A stretch of DNA of 64,000 nucleotides. Origin: JBDTSW01 sp963807385 (GTDB lineage: Bacteria; Actinomycetota; Thermoleophilia; Solirubrobacterales; 70-9). This document shows positions 53,996 through 62,994 of this stretch, piece after piece. The DNA is taken from contig CAWEBQ010000003.1 of NCBI GenBank assembly GCA_963807385.1, positions 744,001 to 808,000 on the forward strand, in the 5' to 3' direction. The notes below the pieces were generated by a model, which ran no database searches, was not told where the DNA came from, and saw nothing but the letters and a program-made list of their open reading frames with translations. Within the stretch, counting starts at the first letter, position 1; every line of letters starts with the position of its first letter. The position numbers and the translations under genes were made by a program.

Positions 53996-53998
53996 GGC

Positions 53999-55813
53999 CT
54001 ACCGCTGAATCAGGAGCAGCCGGTCGGCGCTGGTCACCGGGCGCCGAGTCACCTTGCCGTCGGGCCACCGGACCGTGACTCTCGCGCTCGACTCCCCGCC
54101 GAGGCCGAAGTAGAGGCGGTAGTGCCCCTGCGAGTAGCGCGACGTGTCGTTCTGGCCGACCCACTGGGTCTGGGTGGCCCGGTCAGTCCGCACGCGCACG
54201 CGGGCACCGATCGCCTGCCGGTTCCCGGCGGGCCCGGCGAGGGCGACCTGCAGCCAGTGGTTGGCCGGGTCGTCCCCCAGGTACGCGACGGCCTGCCAGT
54301 CCCGGCGCGTCCGCCTCGACCTGGCGGCGACGACCGCGTCGCGGGCGCCGTTGGCGTCGAGGTCCGCCCAGACCACTCGCGCGTCCAGCGGAGCGCCGAC
54401 CGCCGGAAGACCGCCCACCCGTGCGAACTCTCCCCCGCCCGAGCGCCGGAACAGGCCGCCCGGCACCGCGAGCAGTTCCTGCCGTCCGTCGTTGTCGTAG
54501 TCGCTCCACCCGGCGGCATGCGCCTTGGAAGGCAGGCCGACCGTGGCGGGGGCGACCGGGCGCAGCCGACCCTGGACGTTGCGCAGCAACGTGCTCCCGG
54601 TGCCTGAAGACGCGTAGACGTCCTGGTCGCCGTCGTTGTCGTAGTCGGCCTGGGCGAACCCGACCCGCTTCGGCGAGCCGTGCCTACCGGGCAGGGACTG
54701 CACGCGCCTTGGTACCCCCTTTCGAATGTCGAACACCGCGAACCGGCGCGGATAGGCGGCGAGCACCTCGAGCCCGGCGTCTCCGTCGAGGTCGAGCCAG
54801 CGGGCGATCTCGGAATCGAGGCCCCGCGGGCGGGCGAAGCCGGGGCCGGCTCGGCGGTGGAGCCGCGCCCCCGCGTTCCGGCAGGTGCTCAACAGGTCCA
54901 GGCGGCCGTCCCCGCTGAAATCCACGGCGCCCGCCCCGCGCCCGCGGCACGCCCCTTTCCTGGGGGCCCGCCTGCGCGCAACCGGGTCGAATCCCCCGTC
55001 GCGACCGAGCAGCAGCTCGTCTTCGATGGCACCGTCGAGCTCGGCGATCTGTCCCCGAAGACCCCCACGGACGACGAAGACGTCCGTGGAGCGGTCGCCG
55101 CCGACGTCGGCCCAAGCCATGCCATGGCGGTCGCGCAGCTGCAATGTGAACCGGCGGTCCCGGGGACGGTTGGGAGACGCCCCGACGTGCACCTGCCCGA
55201 GCGGGAAGGGTTTCTTGATCCGCACCTTGAACGGATGGGCCATCCGCTCCGGGTCGAGGCGCACCCTCGAGTTAGGCCCCAGCTTGAAGGAGGCGACGTA
55301 CGCGTCCCGCCCGCGGCGGGAGCGGCGACGGACCGCGGCATGGGCGCGCTTCGATGCGCCGGCCTTGGTCTCGAGCAGGAACCTGACCGAGCCGCGGGCG
55401 GTGCCCCGGCCGACCATCCTCAGGAAGAGCGCGGACCGGATGTGGTAGAGGTGCAGTCCGGGCCCGCGCCCCGATGGCGGCGGCTCCTCCCAGCCGGGAA
55501 ACGCGGGCGTCTGAGCGAGCCCGACCTCGTACAGCCGTTCTGTGAACTGGCCGAATCCGTCGTTCACCAGGAGCGACTGGCGAGAGAGGTGATTCGTCGT
55601 GAAGAGGTCGAGGTCGAGGTCGTCGTCGACGTCCGCGGCGCCGAGGTCGAAGAGGTCCCTGCCGGCGAGCGGGAGATCCTCCGCCTGGAACCCGGCTACG
55701 TCAGCGCGGGCGGGCTCCGCGCAGAGCCCGAGCAGCGTGAGGAGAACGAGGGCGCCGATGCGTGACGGCCGCGTTCGTCCTGCTCCATCCGCCTGCCAAC
55801 CGGAGCGATCCAA
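53999..55813 (-). CDS. Secreted FG-GAP repeat protein with ASPIC/UnbV-like C-terminus
   Basis: 604 residues. Signal peptide about 17-38 (RIGALVLLTLLGLCAEPARA). FG-GAP loops DVDDDLDLDL, DFSGDGRLDL, DYDNDGDQDV and DYDNDGRQEL. C-terminus NHWLQVALAGPAG, GARVRVRT, QTQWVGQNDTSRYSQGH and YFGLGGESSARVTVRW. The central block RDRHGMAWADVGGDRSTDVF and RKGACRGRG matches the other copies. The stop lies three bases from that of the converging sulfatase. Confidence 0.8.
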   Translation of the reverse strand: MDRSGWQADGAGRTRPSRIGALVLLTLLGLCAEPARADVAGFQAEDLPLAGRDLFDLGAADVDDDLDLDLFTTNHLSRQSLLVNDGFGQFTERLYEVGLAQTPAFPGWEEPPPSGRGPGLHLYHIRSALFLRMVGRGTARGSVRFLLETKAGASKRAHAAVRRRSRRGRDAYVASFKLGPNSRVRLDPERMAHPFKVRIKKPFPLGQVHVGASPNRPRDRRFTLQLRDRHGMAWADVGGDRSTDVFVVRGGLRGQIAELDGAIEDELLLGRDGGFDPVARRRAPRKGACRGRGAGAVDFSGDGRLDLLSTCRNAGARLHRRAGPGFARPRGLDSEIARWLDLDGDAGLEVLAAYPRRFAVFDIRKGVPRRVQSLPGRHGSPKRVGFAQADYDNDGDQDVYASSGTGSTLLRNVQGRLRPVAPATVGLPSKAHAAGWSDYDNDGRQELLAVPGGLFRRSGGGEFARVGGLPAVGAPLDARVVWADLDANGARDAVVAARSRRTRRDWQAVAYLGDDPANHWLQVALAGPAGNRQAIGARVRVRTDRATQTQWVGQNDTSRYSQGHYRLYFGLGGESSARVTVRWPDGKVTRRPVTSADRLLLIQR

Positions 55814-55919
55814 GGCTCACGACTGTACCGCGAAGCCGATCTGACCCCGCTGCTAGCCTTGCTCTGCAGGTGGGACATCCGCCTGCCTTTCGCCCTTCGA
55901 TGGCACACCGAAGAGCTCG

Positions 55920-57380
55920 ATGAGATCACATCAGCGGCCCCCTCCGGCGACCGAGGAGATCGGCGTTCCCGATCGCGATGGCCCCCGCGACGAGTGCGGC
56001 GTATTCGGCATCCACGCGCCGGGACGTGACGTCGCGAGGCTCGCCTACTTCGCCCTCTACGCCCTCCAGCACCGTGGGCAGGAGTCGGCAGGGATCGCCA
56101 CCTGCGAGGGCGGCCATATCACCACGCTGCGCGACACGGGACTGGTCTCCCAGGTGTTCGACGAGGAGAAGCTCCGCGCGCTCGACGGCGACATGGCCAT
56201 CGGGCACGTGCGCTACTCCACCACGGGCGGGGGCTCCTGGGAGAACAGCCAGCCCGTGTGGCGCGACGACGGGCGCGAGGTCGCCCTCGCTCACAACGGG
56301 AACCTCACCAACGCCGTGGAGCTCTACAACGAACTGACCGAGAGGGGGCTGCGCTTCCGCGGGACCTCGGACTCGGAGATCATGGCGGCGCTCCTGTCCG
56401 TGACGGAGGCGAGGCCGATCGAGAACGCGCTCGAGGAGATCATGCCGCGCCTGCGTGGGGCCTACTCGACGGTGGTGATGACCAAGCGTGCCGTCGTCGC
56501 CTACCGCGATCCGTACGGGGTCCGCCCGCTGTCGCTCGGCAGGCTCGGCGACGACTACTGCGTCGCCTCGGAGAGCTGCGCCTTCGACATCATCGGAGCC
56601 GAGCTGATCCGTGAGGTCAGCCCGGGCGAGCTGGTGTCGATCGGCGAGCGCGGCGTCGAGTCCCGCCAGGTGCTCCCCTCGGAGCAGCCGGCCCACTGCG
56701 TCTTCGAGCACATCTACTTCTCGCGGCCGGACAGCCGCCTCGAGGGCCGGGTGCTGCAGGAGGTTCGGGGAAGGATGGGTGAGATCCTCGCCCGCCAGGC
56801 CCCAGTCGATGCCGACCTCGTGATCGCCGTCCCGGACTCCGGCAACCCAGCGGCCACAGGCTTCGCCCGGGCGTCAGGGCTACCCAAGGACGACGGCCTG
56901 ATCAAGAACCGCTACGTCCAGCGCACGTTCATTCAGCCGGGCCAGGAGCTGCGCAAGCACGGCCTGCGGATGAAGTTCAACCCGCTTCCTGAGATCGTGT
57001 CCGGCAAGCGGGTGGTCGTCGTTGACGACTCGATCGTTCGCGGGAACACGACTCGCCAGATCGTCGGAATGCTCCGGGACGCCGGCGCGGCGGAGGTGCA
57101 TCTTCGGATCTCCGCTCCCCCGATCCGCTACCCCTGCCACTACGGGGTGGACATGTCGACGAGCGAGGAGATGATCGCGCACGGACGCGACGCGGCCGAG
57201 GTGGCCGCGGAGGTCGGGGCGGACTCCCTCGCCTATCTCTCCCTCGAAGGCGTCTACGAGGCGGTCGGAACCCCGCGCGAGCACCACTGCGATGCGTGCT
57301 TCACGGGCGAGTACCCGCTCGGCGACGGCGGCGAGGGCGATGGGAAGTTCTCGCTCGAGGTTTTGCCAACCGTCGCGTAG
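55920..57380 (+). CDS. purF: Amidophosphoribosyltransferase
   Basis: 486 residues. First step of purine synthesis: PRPP plus glutamine to phosphoribosylamine. A 25-residue propeptide precedes the nucleophile Cys26 (RDECGVFGI); it must be removed. LQHRGQESAGIA and the PRPP site VVVVDDSIVRGNTT are typical. Four Cys in the expected places (AHCVFEHIY, RYPCHYG, HHCDAC) predict the [4Fe-4S] cluster of Bacillus-type PurF. It starts 106 bases after the FG-GAP gene start and begins the purF-recQ-purN-purH-phzF-like run. Confidence 0.97.
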   Translation: MRSHQRPPPATEEIGVPDRDGPRDECGVFGIHAPGRDVARLAYFALYALQHRGQESAGIATCEGGHITTLRDTGLVSQVFDEEKLRALDGDMAIGHVRYSTTGGGSWENSQPVWRDDGREVALAHNGNLTNAVELYNELTERGLRFRGTSDSEIMAALLSVTEARPIENALEEIMPRLRGAYSTVVMTKRAVVAYRDPYGVRPLSLGRLGDDYCVASESCAFDIIGAELIREVSPGELVSIGERGVESRQVLPSEQPAHCVFEHIYFSRPDSRLEGRVLQEVRGRMGEILARQAPVDADLVIAVPDSGNPAATGFARASGLPKDDGLIKNRYVQRTFIQPGQELRKHGLRMKFNPLPEIVSGKRVVVVDDSIVRGNTTRQIVGMLRDAGAAEVHLRISAPPIRYPCHYGVDMSTSEEMIAHGRDAAEVAAEVGADSLAYLSLEGVYEAVGTPREHHCDACFTGEYPLGDGGEGDGKFSLEVLPTVA

Positions 57381-57429
57381 AGCGGCGATCCCCGGGGCGA
57401 ATCGCCGCCCCGTAGGACATGATCAGTCG

Positions 57430-58962
57430 ATGGCCCTTGACCTAGACCAAGCGCTGCTCGGACAGCTCGGCCACGCCGGCTTCCGGCGAGGGCAGCGGGA
57501 GGCGGTGGAGGCCGCGGTCGGCCGCCGCGACGTGCTGCTGGTGATGCCCACAGGCGCGGGCAAGTCGGCCTGCTACCAGCTTCCGGCCCTGCTCGACCGG
57601 CACCTAACCGTCGTCGTCTCCCCCCTGGTGTCGCTGATGGTGGACCAGGTGGGGAGCCTGAGCGGGCGCGCGGAGCTGATCAACGCCCAGCGCGACCCGG
57701 CGGACAACCGGCGCGCGCTCGAGCGTGCGCTTGCGGGAGAGGTCGCGATGCTCTACGTGGCGCCGGAGCGCTTCGGCACGCCCGGCTTCGTCGAGCAGCT
57801 TCGGCGGGCGGAGATCGGGCTGTTCGTCGTGGACGAGGCCCACTGCGTCTCGCAATGGGGGCACGACTTCCGCCCGGACTACTTTCGCCTGGGAGACGTC
57901 GCGCGGGAGGTCGGCGCCCGGTCGGTGTTCGCCGCGACGGCGACTGCGACGCCTCGGGTCGCCGACGACGTGATCGCCCGGCTCGGGCTGCGCGACCCGG
58001 TTCGGATCACCACGGGCTTCGACCGGCCCAACCTCTCCTACGACGTCGTTCCGGTCGGATCCGGGCGAGCGAAGCAGGCGGTGACGATGGCGCTGCTGAA
58101 CGAGCCCGACGCGCTGCCCGCGATCGTTTACGCGGGGACGCGCAAGAAGACCGACGAGACGGCCAGCTGGCTCTCACGAGAGCTCGGGACGCCGGTGCCC
58201 GCCTACCACGCGGGCATGGACCGCGAGCCCCGGGCCGAGGCGCAGCGCGCGTTCATGTCGGGCGAGACCCCTGTCGTGGTCGCGACGAACGCGTTCGGGA
58301 TGGGCGTCGACAAGGCCAACGTGCGCACGGTCGTCCACGAGACGGTGCCCTCCTCGCTCGAGGCCTACTACCAGGAGGCCGGCCGCGGCGGGCGCGACGG
58401 GCTGCCCTCCCGGTGCGTGTTGCTGGCGGAGAACCGCGATAAGGGGCTGCACGTCTTCTTCATCAACCAGATGGACCTGGAGGAGGCCAAGCAGCACCGC
58501 TGGCGTCAGTACCGGGACATCTGGGGCTACGTCGATGCGACGGCCTGCCGGCGAGCAGCGATCCTGCGGCACTTCGGCGACCGGGGCGAGGCGGTGGCCG
58601 AGGGGCGCTGCTGCGATGTGTGCGACGGACCGCTCGAGGCCGCCGCCCAACGCCCGGCGCGTTCCGACTCGGCGGCGACACCATCCGAGAGCGCCGCGCG
58701 GGCGGATCTCACAGACGCGATCCTCACCGTGGTCGGAGCGGCCGAGCCGTCGGTGGGCCGTACCCGCGTCGTCGAGATCCTGCGCGGGGGCCGCAGCAAG
58801 GTGATCGTCAAGTACGACTACGACGCCCTGCCGGGCTACGGAGACTTCCACGAGTGGACCTCCGACGACGTGCTCGCAGAGGTCGACGGGTTGATCGGGG
58901 CGGGGCGCCTTGCCTCCACCGGCGGCCGCTTTCCCAAGCTGCGGGTCGCGCAGGCCGCCTGA
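57430..58962 (+). CDS. recQ: RecQ-family ATP-dependent DNA helicase
   Basis: 510 residues from the ATG at 57430. Walker A MPTGAGKS (39-46), VVDEAHCVSQWGHDFRPDY (DEAH), TATATPRV, and motif VI YYQEAGRGGRDG. The zinc-binding Cys set after the core (ACRR...CCDVCD) is present. An RQC-like winged-helix follows, but no clear HRDC domain, so it is shorter than E. coli RecQ. It lies where purM often sits between purF and purN. Four bases separate its stop from the purN start. Confidence 0.93.
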   Translation: MALDLDQALLGQLGHAGFRRGQREAVEAAVGRRDVLLVMPTGAGKSACYQLPALLDRHLTVVVSPLVSLMVDQVGSLSGRAELINAQRDPADNRRALERALAGEVAMLYVAPERFGTPGFVEQLRRAEIGLFVVDEAHCVSQWGHDFRPDYFRLGDVAREVGARSVFAATATATPRVADDVIARLGLRDPVRITTGFDRPNLSYDVVPVGSGRAKQAVTMALLNEPDALPAIVYAGTRKKTDETASWLSRELGTPVPAYHAGMDREPRAEAQRAFMSGETPVVVATNAFGMGVDKANVRTVVHETVPSSLEAYYQEAGRGGRDGLPSRCVLLAENRDKGLHVFFINQMDLEEAKQHRWRQYRDIWGYVDATACRRAAILRHFGDRGEAVAEGRCCDVCDGPLEAAAQRPARSDSAATPSESAARADLTDAILTVVGAAEPSVGRTRVVEILRGGRSKVIVKYDYDALPGYGDFHEWTSDDVLAEVDGLIGAGRLASTGGRFPKLRVAQAA

Positions 58963-58966
58963 CGAC

Positions 58967-59584
58967 GTGGCCGAGGAGCCGTTTCGCATCGCCGTCCTCG
59001 CCTCCGGCAGCGGCACGAACCTGCAGGCGATCCTCGACCGGATTCACGGCAAGGACGTCGAGGTCGTGGGCGTGGGGTCCAACAGGTCCGGGGCCGGAGC
59101 TCTCGAGCGGGCCGCGGACGCCGGCGTCCCGGCGGAGGTCTTTCCGGCCGACGGCTATAAAGACCGCGAGGCCCGCGACGAGTCCCTCGGCCAGTGGCTT
59201 GAGGGGCTCGATATCGACCTGGTCGTGCTCGCCGGCTACATGGAGCTGCTCTCCGAGGCGTTCGTCGAGCGGTTCCCCAACCGGGTGGTGAACGTCCACC
59301 CCGCGCTCCTGCCGTCGTTCCCGGGGCTCGACGCGATCGGCCAGGCGCTGGACGCGGGAGTGAAGCTCACCGGCGTGACGATCCACTTCGTTGATGCCGG
59401 GGTCGACTCGGGGCCGATCATCCTCCAGCGCCCGGTGCCCGTGCCGGCGGACCGCGACCGCGACGCCCTCGAGGCGGCGATCCACGCGACCGAGCACGCG
59501 CTCTACCCGGAGGCGATCCGGATGATCGCCGAGGGACGGGTGGAGGTCAGCGGGCGAGTCGTCCGCATCGCCGACGGCGATTAG
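58967..59584 (+). CDS. purN: Phosphoribosylglycinamide formyltransferase
   Basis: 205 residues from a GTG at 58967. Transfers a formyl group from 10-formyl-THF to GAR (step 3). VLASGSGTNLQAI, LAGYMELLS, NVHPALLPSFPG (catalytic Asn and His) and GVTIHFVDAGVDSGPII with the catalytic Asp. It follows recQ by four bases and precedes purH by 13. Confidence 0.97.
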   Translation: MAEEPFRIAVLASGSGTNLQAILDRIHGKDVEVVGVGSNRSGAGALERAADAGVPAEVFPADGYKDREARDESLGQWLEGLDIDLVVLAGYMELLSEAFVERFPNRVVNVHPALLPSFPGLDAIGQALDAGVKLTGVTIHFVDAGVDSGPIILQRPVPVPADRDRDALEAAIHATEHALYPEAIRMIAEGRVEVSGRVVRIADGD

Positions 59585-59597
59585 ACTCGCTCGCCGA

Positions 59598-61199
59598 GTG
59601 GCGGACGAGGCGACAGAGTCAGGCGGGACGGGCGTGAAGGTGCGACGCGCGCTGATCTCCGTCTCCGACAAGACGGGTGTAGCCGACTTCGCTCGCGGCC
59701 TCTGCGACCTGGGCGTCGAGCTTGTCTCCACCGGCGGCACGGCAACGGCCCTGCGCGAATCAGGGCTCGAGGTCCGAGACGTCGCCGAGCTCACCGGCTC
59801 GCCGGAGATCCTCGACGGGAGGGTGAAGACCCTTCACCCCAAGCTCCACGCCGCGCTGCTCGCGCTCCGCGATGAGCCCTCCCACCAGACCGTGGTCGCG
59901 GACGAGGGCATCGAGCTGATCGACCTCGTGTGCGTGAACCTCTACCCCTTCGAGCGCACGGTCGCGGGGGCGACGGTGAGCGAGGCGGAAGCGGTGGAGA
60001 ACATCGACATCGGCGGACCGACGATGATCAGGGCGGCAGCGAAGAATCATGCCCACGTGGCCGTCGTCGTTCGCCCGGAGAGCTATGACGCGGTCCTCGC
60101 GGAGCTGGAGGAGTCCGGCGGTGAGATCTCGGCGGAGACGCGGCACTGGCTCGCGAACGAGGCATTCGCCGACATCGCCCGTTACGACGCCGCCATCTCC
60201 CGGTGGTTCGCGACGCGCTACGAGGCGTACCCCCAGCACTGGGTGATGGCGCACGAGAAGTTCCTCGACCTCTCCTACGGCGAGAACCCGCACCAGACGG
60301 CGGCGCTCTACGTGGAGACGGGCACGCGGTCGCACATCCTGTCCCGGGTGGCGAAGCTGCACGGCCGCGCGCTCTCGTTCAACAACGTGCTCGACCTCGA
60401 CTCGGCCCGCCGCCTGCTGGAGGAGTTCGACGAGCCCGCCGCGGTGATCGTCAAGCACAACAACCCGTGCGGAGCTGCCGTGGCCGATTCGATCGGCCAC
60501 GCCTACGAGCGGGCTCTCGCATGCGACCCGCTCTCTGCTTTCGGCGGTGTGATCGCGCTCAACCGCCCGGTGGACAAGGCGTTGGCCGAGCGCCTCCACG
60601 AGAACTTCATCGAGGTGCTGATCGCGCCCGGATTCGCCGAGGGCGCCCTGGCGGTGCTTTGCCAGAAGGAGGCGGTCCGCCTGCTCGAGGACACCGAGAG
60701 GCGCTCGGAGATTCCACGGGAACGCGAGTTCAAGCGCGTTCGTGGCGGGATGCTCGTCCAGGAGCCGGACAAGGTGACCGAGTCGCGGGAGACGATGGAC
60801 GTGGCGTCGAAGGCGGAGCCCACCGACGCGATGTGGTCGGACCTGATCTTCTCCTGGAAGGTCTGCCGCCATGTGCGCTCGAACGCGATTGTGTTCGCCA
60901 AGGACGGGGCGACCCTGGGGATCGGCGCGGGGCAGATGAGCCGCGTGGACTCGGTGCGGATCGCGATCGAGAAGGCGGAGGACGCCGCCGGCGAGGGGCT
61001 CGCGCGACCGCTCGAGGGCTCCGTCGTGGCCTCCGACGCGTTCTTCCCGTTCCCCGACGGGCCTCAGCGGGCGATCGACGCGGGCGCCGTGGCGTTCATC
61101 CAGCCCGGCGGGTCGGTGCGCGACAACGAGGTGGTCGTGGCCTGCGACGCGGCCGGCGTGGCGATGGTGATGACCGGCCGCCGGCACTTCCGGCACTGA
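59598..61199 (+). CDS. purH: Bifunctional AICAR transformylase / IMP cyclohydrolase
   Basis: 533 residues from a GTG at 59598. Makes IMP (steps 9 and 10). N-terminal cyclohydrolase: SVSDKTGV, STGGTATALR, VKTLHPKLHAALL, and IDIGGPTMIRAAAKNH. C-terminal transformylase: NPHQTAALY, KHNNPCGAA and the late DAFFPFPDG and IQPGGSVRD. The stop is followed by one base and the PhzF-like gene. Confidence 0.97.
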   Translation: MADEATESGGTGVKVRRALISVSDKTGVADFARGLCDLGVELVSTGGTATALRESGLEVRDVAELTGSPEILDGRVKTLHPKLHAALLALRDEPSHQTVVADEGIELIDLVCVNLYPFERTVAGATVSEAEAVENIDIGGPTMIRAAAKNHAHVAVVVRPESYDAVLAELEESGGEISAETRHWLANEAFADIARYDAAISRWFATRYEAYPQHWVMAHEKFLDLSYGENPHQTAALYVETGTRSHILSRVAKLHGRALSFNNVLDLDSARRLLEEFDEPAAVIVKHNNPCGAAVADSIGHAYERALACDPLSAFGGVIALNRPVDKALAERLHENFIEVLIAPGFAEGALAVLCQKEAVRLLEDTERRSEIPREREFKRVRGGMLVQEPDKVTESRETMDVASKAEPTDAMWSDLIFSWKVCRHVRSNAIVFAKDGATLGIGAGQMSRVDSVRIAIEKAEDAAGEGLARPLEGSVVASDAFFPFPDGPQRAIDAGAVAFIQPGGSVRDNEVVVACDAAGVAMVMTGRRHFRH

Positions 61200-61200
61200 G

Positions 61201-61887
61201 ATGATGGGTGCCCCCGCTCGAGAGCAGCCGGGCCTGCAGGTGGTCCGCGTCTTCTGCACCGAGGAGGGCACGGGCGGCAACCCGCTGGGAGTTTTCCTCG
61301 ACGGTGGCGCGGTGGCCGACGAGGAGCGCCAGCCCATCGCCCACGAGCTCGGCTTCTCGGAGACGGCCTTCGTCGATGACCGGGAGCGCGGCGAGCTGCG
61401 GATCTTCACGCCCATGATGGAGCTGCCACTCGCCGGGCATCCGCTCGTCGGGACCGCGTGGCTCTTGCGGCGGGAGGGGCAGGAGCCGGAGGCGCTGCGC
61501 CCGCCGGCGGGCGAGGTTGGCGTGCGGTTCGCCGGCGAGGTCGCCTGCATCAACGCTCGCCCCGAATGGGGGCCGCCGTGGCAGTTCGACGAGCTCGCCG
61601 CCCCGGCGGAGGTCGATGCACTGGTCGCCGGCGAGCAGGCGAACGAGCAGGTGCGGTGGGCGTGGATCGACGCGGAGGCGGGCGTCCTGCGGATGCGGGC
61701 TTTCGCCCGCGACGACGGCATCCTCGAGGACGAGGCCACGGGCTCCGCGGCGCTTCAGCTGACCGCCGCGCTGGGCCGCGAGATCGAGATCCGCCAGGGC
61801 GAGGGCTCGGTGCTGCACGCCCGGCCGCTGGGCGAAGGGCGCGCCGAGGTGTGCGGGCGGGTAGTGCTGGACCCGGACGCGAGGTAG
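61201..61887 (+). CDS. PhzF-family isomerase-like protein
   Basis: 228 residues. VVRVFCTEEGTGGNPLGVFLDG, FSETAFV, RIFTPMMELPLAGHPLVGTA and DEATGSAALQL match the PhzF/diaminopimelate-epimerase fold; the Glu of FSETAF is the usual catalytic acid. The protein is somewhat shorter than the typical 260-290 residues. The true substrate is unknown: PhzF-like genes are common outside phenazine producers. It is the last gene of the purF run. Confidence 0.85.
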   Translation: MMGAPAREQPGLQVVRVFCTEEGTGGNPLGVFLDGGAVADEERQPIAHELGFSETAFVDDRERGELRIFTPMMELPLAGHPLVGTAWLLRREGQEPEALRPPAGEVGVRFAGEVACINARPEWGPPWQFDELAAPAEVDALVAGEQANEQVRWAWIDAEAGVLRMRAFARDDGILEDEATGSAALQLTAALGREIEIRQGEGSVLHARPLGEGRAEVCGRVVLDPDAR

Positions 61888-61900
61888 CAGCTTCTCGTCC

Positions 61901-61938
61901 GAAGCGCTAAGGCTCGCTGAGCCTTGGGGGGTCGCTTC
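61901..61938. terminator. Nested hairpin after the purF-phzF-like run
   Basis: AAGGCTC-GCT-GAGCCTT (61909-61925) is nested in a second pairing GAAGCG (61901-61906)/CGCTTC (61933-61938). The stem is strong but no T-run follows; it probably ends the purine transcript before tRNA-Lys. Confidence 0.5.
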
Positions 61939-61962
61939 CGATGCGGCTCTAAGCTTCCCCCG

Positions 61963-62035
61963 GCCCCCGTAGCTCAGTGGTTAGAGCGGCGGTCTTTTAA
62001 ATCGCGCGGCGCTGGTTCGACTCCAGCCGGGGGTA
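61963..62035 (+). tRNA. tRNA-Lys (anticodon TTT)
   Basis: 73 bases fold into a normal cloverleaf. The acceptor stem GCCCCCG (61963-61969) pairs with CGGGGGT (62028-62034), the first pair being G-T. D-stem GCTC/GAGC, anticodon stem with loop CTTTTAA (anticodon TTT), and T-stem GCTGG/CCAGC with loop TTCGACT. The encoded 3' end is ACC, so the terminal A of CCA is not in the DNA. Confidence 0.95.
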
Positions 62036-62056
62036 CCTCAGAGGGGCGAACTCGGC

Positions 62057-62104
62057 TTCGATGAAGCCTCAGGTAGTCCATGGGCTACCCAGGGCTTCAG
62101 CGAA
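62057..62104 (+). repeat. 48-bp direct repeat, copy 1, containing a 36-bp palindrome
   Basis: Identical over 48 bases to 62987-63034. Within it GAAGCC...GGTAG...CCATGG...CTACC...GGCTTC (62063-62098) is an inverted repeat broken only by short symmetric spacers. The ATG of the nuclease-like gene (62080) is in the centre of the palindrome. It begins 22 bases after the tRNA-Lys gene. Confidence 0.9.
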
Positions 62105-62994
62105 AGGCGAGGGGGGTCTGGGCGCTTGCCCGTGAGCAGGATGATGTGGTCTCCCGCGAGCAGCTATTGGCGCTCGGCTTTCATCCGCAGGCCATCAAGC
62201 ACCGAGTAGCCCGGGGCCGACTCCACCCCCTGTGGCCCGGCGTATATGCGCTGGGTAGCCCCAACCTGACCGCGCGTGCCAGATGGCGCGCGGCGACCAT
62301 GGCCTGTGGGCCTGCGGCATGGCTGAGCCACGCGACGGCCGCTGCACTCTTCGGTATCCGAGATCAGAACGCCGGTCCGATCGAGGTCTCGGTCCCCGCG
62401 CATGTGGCTCGGCGGCTGTCGGGTATCCGCGTTCACCGTCGCAGGAATCTCCACGAGCACGTCGGCAAGCACGACGGACTGGCTGTGACATCCCCAGCGC
62501 TCACCTTCGTCGATCTCGCGGCGCGGCTGCCTCCGGGGGAGGTCGAAGCGGCGCTCAAGGAGGCCGACGTGCGAGATCTGATCGGCCCGATCGAGCTCAG
62601 GCGACAGGTCGACGGGATGAGTCGTCGGCCGGGGCTGGGCGTGCTGAGACGAATCCTCGATCGCCACACCCTGCTTCTCACCGATTCGGAGTTGGAACGA
62701 CTCTTCGTCCCGATCGCTCGCTCCGCGGGGCTGCCTTCGCCGCTCACGCGAGAGTGGGTGAACGGCTTCCGGGTGGACTTCGTCTGGCCGGACCTCGGGC
62801 TGGTGGTCGAGACGGACGGCCTGCGTTACCACCGAACGCCGGCCCAGCAGGCGCGTGATCGCGTCCGTGACCAGGTCCATTCGGCGGCCGGACTCACCCC
62901 GCTGCGCTTTACGCACGCCCAGGTGAAGTTCGACCAAGCCCACGTCCAGCACACCCTCGAAGCGGTCGCACGGCGGCTCCGCGGGGTTCGATGA
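62080..62994 (+). CDS. AbiEi-type HTH plus DUF559 (PD-(D/E)XK-like) nuclease protein
   Basis: 304 residues. Residues 12-60 form an AbiEi-like winged helix (VVSREQLLALGFHPQAIKHRV... WPGVYALG). Residues 200-300 match the DUF559/Vsr-like PD-(D/E)XK fold: SELER (E204/E206), FRVDFVWPDLGLVVETDG (D233, E244, D246) and YHRTPAQQARDRVRD. Such proteins are often annotated as type IV toxin-antitoxin AbiEi-family proteins, but the C-terminal nuclease is distinct. The gene begins inside one copy of a 48-bp palindromic direct repeat and stops inside the other, just after a tRNA gene. This layout suggests mobility or cut-and-paste. Confidence 0.85.
   Translation: MGYPGLQRKARGVWALAREQDDVVSREQLLALGFHPQAIKHRVARGRLHPLWPGVYALGSPNLTARARWRAATMACGPAAWLSHATAAALFGIRDQNAGPIEVSVPAHVARRLSGIRVHRRRNLHEHVGKHDGLAVTSPALTFVDLAARLPPGEVEAALKEADVRDLIGPIELRRQVDGMSRRPGLGVLRRILDRHTLLLTDSELERLFVPIARSAGLPSPLTREWVNGFRVDFVWPDLGLVVETDGLRYHRTPAQQARDRVRDQVHSAAGLTPLRFTHAQVKFDQAHVQHTLEAVARRLRGVR

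Noticed and set aside
59760..61739. A 659-codon open frame on the - strand
   Set aside because: Antisense to purH and the PhzF-like gene; no motifs, composition of a shadow frame.
62080..62994. A type IV AbiE toxin-antitoxin system
   Set aside because: Only the HTH resembles AbiEi. There is no AbiEii nucleotidyltransferase gene next to it, and the C-terminal part is a nuclease-like fold.
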